Shown here one piece after another: positions 50,890 to 53,270 of a DNA stretch of 53,270 nucleotides. Under the pieces are notes generated by a model. That model had not been told where the DNA came from. It did not search any database and saw only the letters and a list, made by a program, of their open reading frames with translations. The stretch is from NCBI RefSeq assembly GCF_900103845.1, contig NZ_FNIJ01000027.1:1-53270 (forward strand). Reading direction: 5' to 3'. The stretch comes from Pseudomonas jinjuensis (GTDB lineage Bacteria; Pseudomonadota; Gammaproteobacteria; Pseudomonadales; Pseudomonadaceae). The stretch's first letter is position 1. Each line of letters opens with the position of its first letter. The position numbers and the translations under genes are program-made.

Positions 50890-51035
50890 GGCTGCACGAT
50901 CCTTGCCGGCACACCCCGATATCCCGGCTGGTCGAGCCCGACTCGCGGCTCCATCAGGCGATCGAAGCCGACCAGGCTGAGGAACAGCAACACGGGCGGC
51001 ACCAGGGTTTTCAGGGTACGGATGACGGTAGGCAT
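50886..51035 (-). CDS. Small single-helix membrane protein coupled to eraR
   Basis: This 49-codon frame starts ATG 51035 with GAGG eight bases upstream and ends in an ATGA overlap with eraR. The product begins MPTVIRTLKTLVPPVLLFLS: a positively charged N-terminus, one hydrophobic helix (about residues 10-24), and a short soluble tail rich in Arg, Gly and Pro (LMEPRVGLDQPGYRGVPARI). It has no histidine-kinase motifs. I do not recognise the family. It occupies the place where EraS is expected. It may be a genuine small protein or the residue of a deletion; the good ribosome-binding site and overlap favour translation. Confidence 0.6.
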   Translation of the reverse strand: MPTVIRTLKTLVPPVLLFLSLVGFDRLMEPRVGLDQPGYRGVPARIVQP

Positions 51036-51101
51036 GGTGGCGACCTCGACCTTGCTGAACCTGAGCACCATGCTAGGTCGTCGCACCCTCCTCCCTGCTC
51101 C

Positions 51102-51155
51102 TACCTTGGTACTGTCCGACCGCTACTTTCCGGGTGAATTACTACTTTGGTACTG
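51102..51155 (-). promoter_or_regulatory. Direct repeats upstream of the eraR unit
   Basis: TACCTTGGTACTG (51102-51114) and TACTTTGGTACTG (51143-51155) differ at one base and lie 41 bp apart, about four helical turns. Each contains a near-palindrome TACC/T-TT-GGTA. They start about 67 and 108 bases before the small-protein start. The rest of the 457-bp gap (51036-51492) shows no gene. Confidence 0.55.
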
Positions 51156-51443
51156 GTTTTCATCGCCCATCGGACAATTCCCAAAGCACCGTGACCCGCT
51201 TCTAATGACCCCGGAACAACGCATCAAGACCCAGAAGATGCCGGGACCACTGCCTTGCCTACCCCGCTTCGTGCTGCCGGACCCCGCTGGCGCCCACGGC
51301 ATCCCGGCGCGCCCGGCACCGCCGGCCGCACCGGATGCCCTTCGCGCATCTCCGTACGCTGGGCTACGCCACCCTCTGCTGGTACGGTTACGCTATCGAC
51401 GCTCCCGGGCAGGCTGCCGCCCTGCCCCACTCCAGGCAACGCC

Positions 51444-51471
51444 CTGACAACGCCCGCCATCACGCCATAAT
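51444..51471 (+). promoter_or_regulatory. Probable sigma-70 promoter of erbR
   Basis: CTGACA (51444-51449) and CATAAT (51466-51471) are separated by 16 bp. The erbR start follows 21 bases after the -10, preceded by GAGGTGA. Confidence 0.6.
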
Positions 51472-51492
51472 CAGAACAAGAGGTGAAAGGCC

Positions 51493-52158
51493 ATGTACAA
51501 GATCCTGATCGCCGACGATCACCCGCTGTTCCGCGAGGCCATCCACAACGTCATCGCCGATGGCTTTCCCGGCAGCGAAGTGATGGAAACCGCCGACCTC
51601 GACAGCGCCCTGGGCCTGACCCAGGAGCACGACGACCTCGACCTGATCCTGCTCGACCTGAACATGCCCGGGATGAACGGCCTCAGCGGCCTGATGAGCC
51701 TGCGCAACGAAGCCCCGACCATCCCGGTGGTGATCGTTTCCGCCGAGCAGGACAAGCAGGTGGTGCTGCAGGCCATCACCTACGGCGCGGTGGGCTTCAT
51801 CACCAAGTCCTCGCCGCGCGGGCAGATGACCGAAGCCATCGAGCAGATTCTCAACGGCAACGTCTACCTGCCCTCGGACATCATCCGCACGCAGAAGACT
51901 TCGCCACGCCGCAGCGGCCACGAGGAGCACAGCATTTCACCGGAACTGCTGCAGGCGCTGACGCGCAAGCAGCTGCTGGTGCTGGAGCGCATGACCAAGG
52001 GCGAGTCGAACAAGCAGATCGCCTACAACCTGGAGATCGCCGAAACCACGGTGAAGGCCCACGTCTCGGCGATCCTGCGCAAGCTCAACGTGCACAACCG
52101 CGTGCAGGCCATCCTGAGCGCCAGCGATATCGACTTCTCCACCTACCTGCGCCGCTAA
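51493..52158 (+). CDS. erbR: LuxR-type response regulator ErbR (AgmR)
   Basis: This 221-residue regulator starts [17 protein letters not shown]. The phosphoacceptor is D55 ([10 protein letters not shown]), with the conserved Lys in [10 protein letters not shown]. The C-terminal LuxR domain contains [36 protein letters not shown]. In P. aeruginosa ErbR (formerly AgmR) controls the pqq operon and lies in this locus, which supports the name. No kinase is adjacent on this side. Confidence 0.9.
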   Translation: MYKILIADDHPLFREAIHNVIADGFPGSEVMETADLDSALGLTQEHDDLDLILLDLNMPGMNGLSGLMSLRNEAPTIPVVIVSAEQDKQVVLQAITYGAVGFITKSSPRGQMTEAIEQILNGNVYLPSDIIRTQKTSPRRSGHEEHSISPELLQALTRKQLLVLERMTKGESNKQIAYNLEIAETTVKAHVSAILRKLNVHNRVQAILSASDIDFSTYLRR

Positions 52159-52167
52159 GGACTGTCC

Positions 52168-53025
52168 ATGCCCAGCACCCGCACCCTGCTGCTGACCGTC
52201 CTGGCGATGCTGGCCTTCGCCGGCAACTCGCTGCTCTGCCGTCTCGCCCTGAAGGCCACCAGCATCGATGCGGCGAGCTTCACCGGCATCCGCATCCTCT
52301 CCGGCGCCCTGATGCTCGGCCTGCTGCTGCGCTTTCGCGGTGGCGCCCGGATTGGCGGCGACTGGCGCGGCGCCGCGGCGCTGTTCGTCTACGCGGCGGC
52401 CTTCTCCTATGCCTATGTGCAACTGGATGCCGGCGCCGGAGCGCTGCTGCTGTTCGGCGCCGTACAGGTGAGCATGATCCTGGCCGGCCTGCTGCGCGGG
52501 GAGCGTCTGGCCGGACAGGCGCTGCTCGGTTTCCTGCTGGCCCTCGGCGGGCTCCTCGCCCAGTTGCTGCCTGGCGCCAGCGCGCCGCCGCTTGAAGGTG
52601 CCCTGCTGATGTTGCTGGCCGGCGTCGCCTGGGGCCTGTATTCGCTGCTCGGCCGACGCGGCGGTGATCCGCTGGCGGTGACGACCGGCAACTTCCTTCG
52701 CGCCATCCCCTTCGCCGCCCTGCTCGCCCTGGCGTTCCACTCGCAGCTGCGCCTGGACACCGCCGGCCTGATCTATGCCCTGCTCTCCGGCGCCGCGACC
52801 TCGGGCATCGGCTATGCCATCTGGTACAGCGCCCTGCCGGGTCTGTCAGCCATCCAGGGCGCCTCAGTGCAACTCAGCGTGCCGATCCTCGCTACGCTCT
52901 CCGGCGCCGTCGTGCTCGGCGAGCACATCTCCTCGCGCCTGCTGCTGGTCTCGCTGGCAGTGCTCGGCGGCATCGCCCTGATCCTGCTGGCCAAGGCCCG
53001 CGCGCCGGTGGCCCAGCGCGCCTGA
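52168..53025 (+). CDS. EamA-family (DMT) transporter
   Basis: This 285-residue inner-membrane protein has ten predicted helices in two EamA repeats (LAFAGNSLLCRLALK..., and the second from about residue 145). AAGGA precedes the ATG, nine bases after erbR, so it may be cotranscribed. Members export amino acids or other metabolites; the substrate is unknown. Confidence 0.87.
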   Translation: MPSTRTLLLTVLAMLAFAGNSLLCRLALKATSIDAASFTGIRILSGALMLGLLLRFRGGARIGGDWRGAAALFVYAAAFSYAYVQLDAGAGALLLFGAVQVSMILAGLLRGERLAGQALLGFLLALGGLLAQLLPGASAPPLEGALLMLLAGVAWGLYSLLGRRGGDPLAVTTGNFLRAIPFAALLALAFHSQLRLDTAGLIYALLSGAATSGIGYAIWYSALPGLSAIQGASVQLSVPILATLSGAVVLGEHISSRLLLVSLAVLGGIALILLAKARAPVAQRA

Positions 53026-53045
53026 TCATCTCGCTAGCGTTTTTG

Positions 53046-53117
53046 CAGGAGCGAGCTTGCTCGCGAACCAGAGCACCGCAACAAGGCGGTTCGCGACAGG
53101 CGCGCCTCGGTCCTGCA
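53046..53117. repeat. Degenerate REP pair
   Basis: The left part reads GCAGGAGCGAGCTTGCTCG and the right part (53089-53116) is a decayed inverted partner starting GGTTCGCGA and ending TCCTGC. This is the GCGAGCTTGCTCGC type common in Pseudomonas intergenic DNA. Confidence 0.65.
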
Positions 53118-53131
53118 CAAGACGGTGTCCC

Positions 53132-53200
53132 CTGTAGGAGCGGGCCATGCCCGCGACATCGGAGGTGCGTAAGGGTCGCGGGCATGGCCCGCTCCTACAG
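53132..53200. repeat. REPIN: two perfect inverted 26-bp REP sequences
   Basis: The 26 bases at 53132-53157 (starting CTGTAGGAGCGGGCC) are exactly the reverse complement of 53175-53200, with a 17-bp spacer. Each arm holds an internal GCGGGC/GCCCGC hairpin. This is the standard form of a RAYT-mobilised REPIN in Pseudomonas. Confidence 0.9.
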
Positions 53201-53237
53201 GTTTCGGCACTCGCTATACGCACGGCACGGACTGTAG

Positions 53238-53263
53238 GGTGGATCACGCTCCATCGATCCACC
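53238..53263. repeat. GTAGGGTGGAT-type inverted repeat
   Basis: GGTGGATC and GATCCACC pair perfectly around a 10-base loop at the right edge. Sequences of the GTAGGGTGGAT...ATCCACC type are recurrent in Pseudomonas genomes. Confidence 0.6.
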
Positions 53264-53270
53264 ATGGCCG

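Noticed and set aside
50863..51447. A 194-codon frame on the plus strand across the eraR-erbR gap
   Set aside because: It has no ribosome-binding site or recognisable domain, has the composition of a shadow frame, and overlaps the promoters and the small-protein gene.
51224..51463. A 79-codon frame on the minus strand between the eraR unit and erbR
   Set aside because: It has low-complexity Gly/Pro/Arg/Val composition, no ribosome-binding site, and runs through the erbR promoter.

Overview
The window is chromosomal DNA from a Pseudomonas of the P. aeruginosa type. It is GC-rich with strongly GC3-biased codons. From 7.4 to 36.6 kb the genes run in the order I recall from the P. aeruginosa core genome: DUF1285, TetR, sRNA, tatD-pilZ-holB-tmk-mltG-pabC-fabF-acpP-fabG-fabD-plsX-rpmF-yceD, maf, sppA-HAD-rluC, rne, murB-ptp-kdsB-trm112-lpxK-exbD-exbB, comEC, DUF2062. 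Species-level assignment is not possible from the sequence alone. I saw no tRNA, rRNA, phage, insertion sequence or CRISPR array.

Region 1 (1-3.3 kb) carries etfBA (etfA cut by the window edge) divergent from the ETF:ubiquinone oxidoreductase gene, with a PsrA-type operator between them. Region 2 (3.3-7.4 kb) is a cell-surface-signalling cassette: a FecI-like sigma factor, a FecR-like anti-sigma factor and a TonB-dependent siderophore receptor. It looks inserted between two core loci. Region 3 (7.4-11.8 kb) has small conserved genes, a MoaA-like radical SAM enzyme, a TetR regulator divergent from a PLP enzyme, and a probable RgsA small RNA. Region 4 (11.8-25.3 kb) is the pilZ/holB and fatty-acid synthesis cluster, then maf, sppA, a HAD phosphatase and rluC. 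Region 5 (25.3-36.6 kb) is RNase E with a long leader and a repetitive C-terminal scaffold, then cell-envelope genes (murB, kdsB, lpxK, exbBD) and comEC.

Region 6 (36.6-53 kb) is a complete PQQ-dependent ethanol oxidation island: hybrid kinase ErcS, iron alcohol dehydrogenase ErcA, pqqABCDEH, aldehyde dehydrogenase ExaC, cytochrome c550 ExaB, quinoprotein ExaA, a pentapeptide-repeat protein, response regulators EraR and ErbR, and an EamA transporter. Ethanol is oxidised in the periplasm by ExaA, electrons pass to ExaB, ExaC oxidises acetaldehyde, and the pqq genes make the cofactor. In P. aeruginosa, as I recall, this island lies far from comEC/DUF2062, so 36.61 kb is probably a rearrangement junction.

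The most unusual part is the regulatory end of the island. The expected sensor kinase EraS is absent. Directly upstream of eraR, overlapping it by 4 bp, is a 49-codon frame for a small one-helix membrane protein. A TACCAA(A/G) motif recurs upstream of the eraR unit, exaC, pqqA and exaA. Other structures of interest are nested inverted repeats upstream of acpP, a near-leaderless promoter for yceD-rpmF, and a perfect 26-bp REPIN at the right end.
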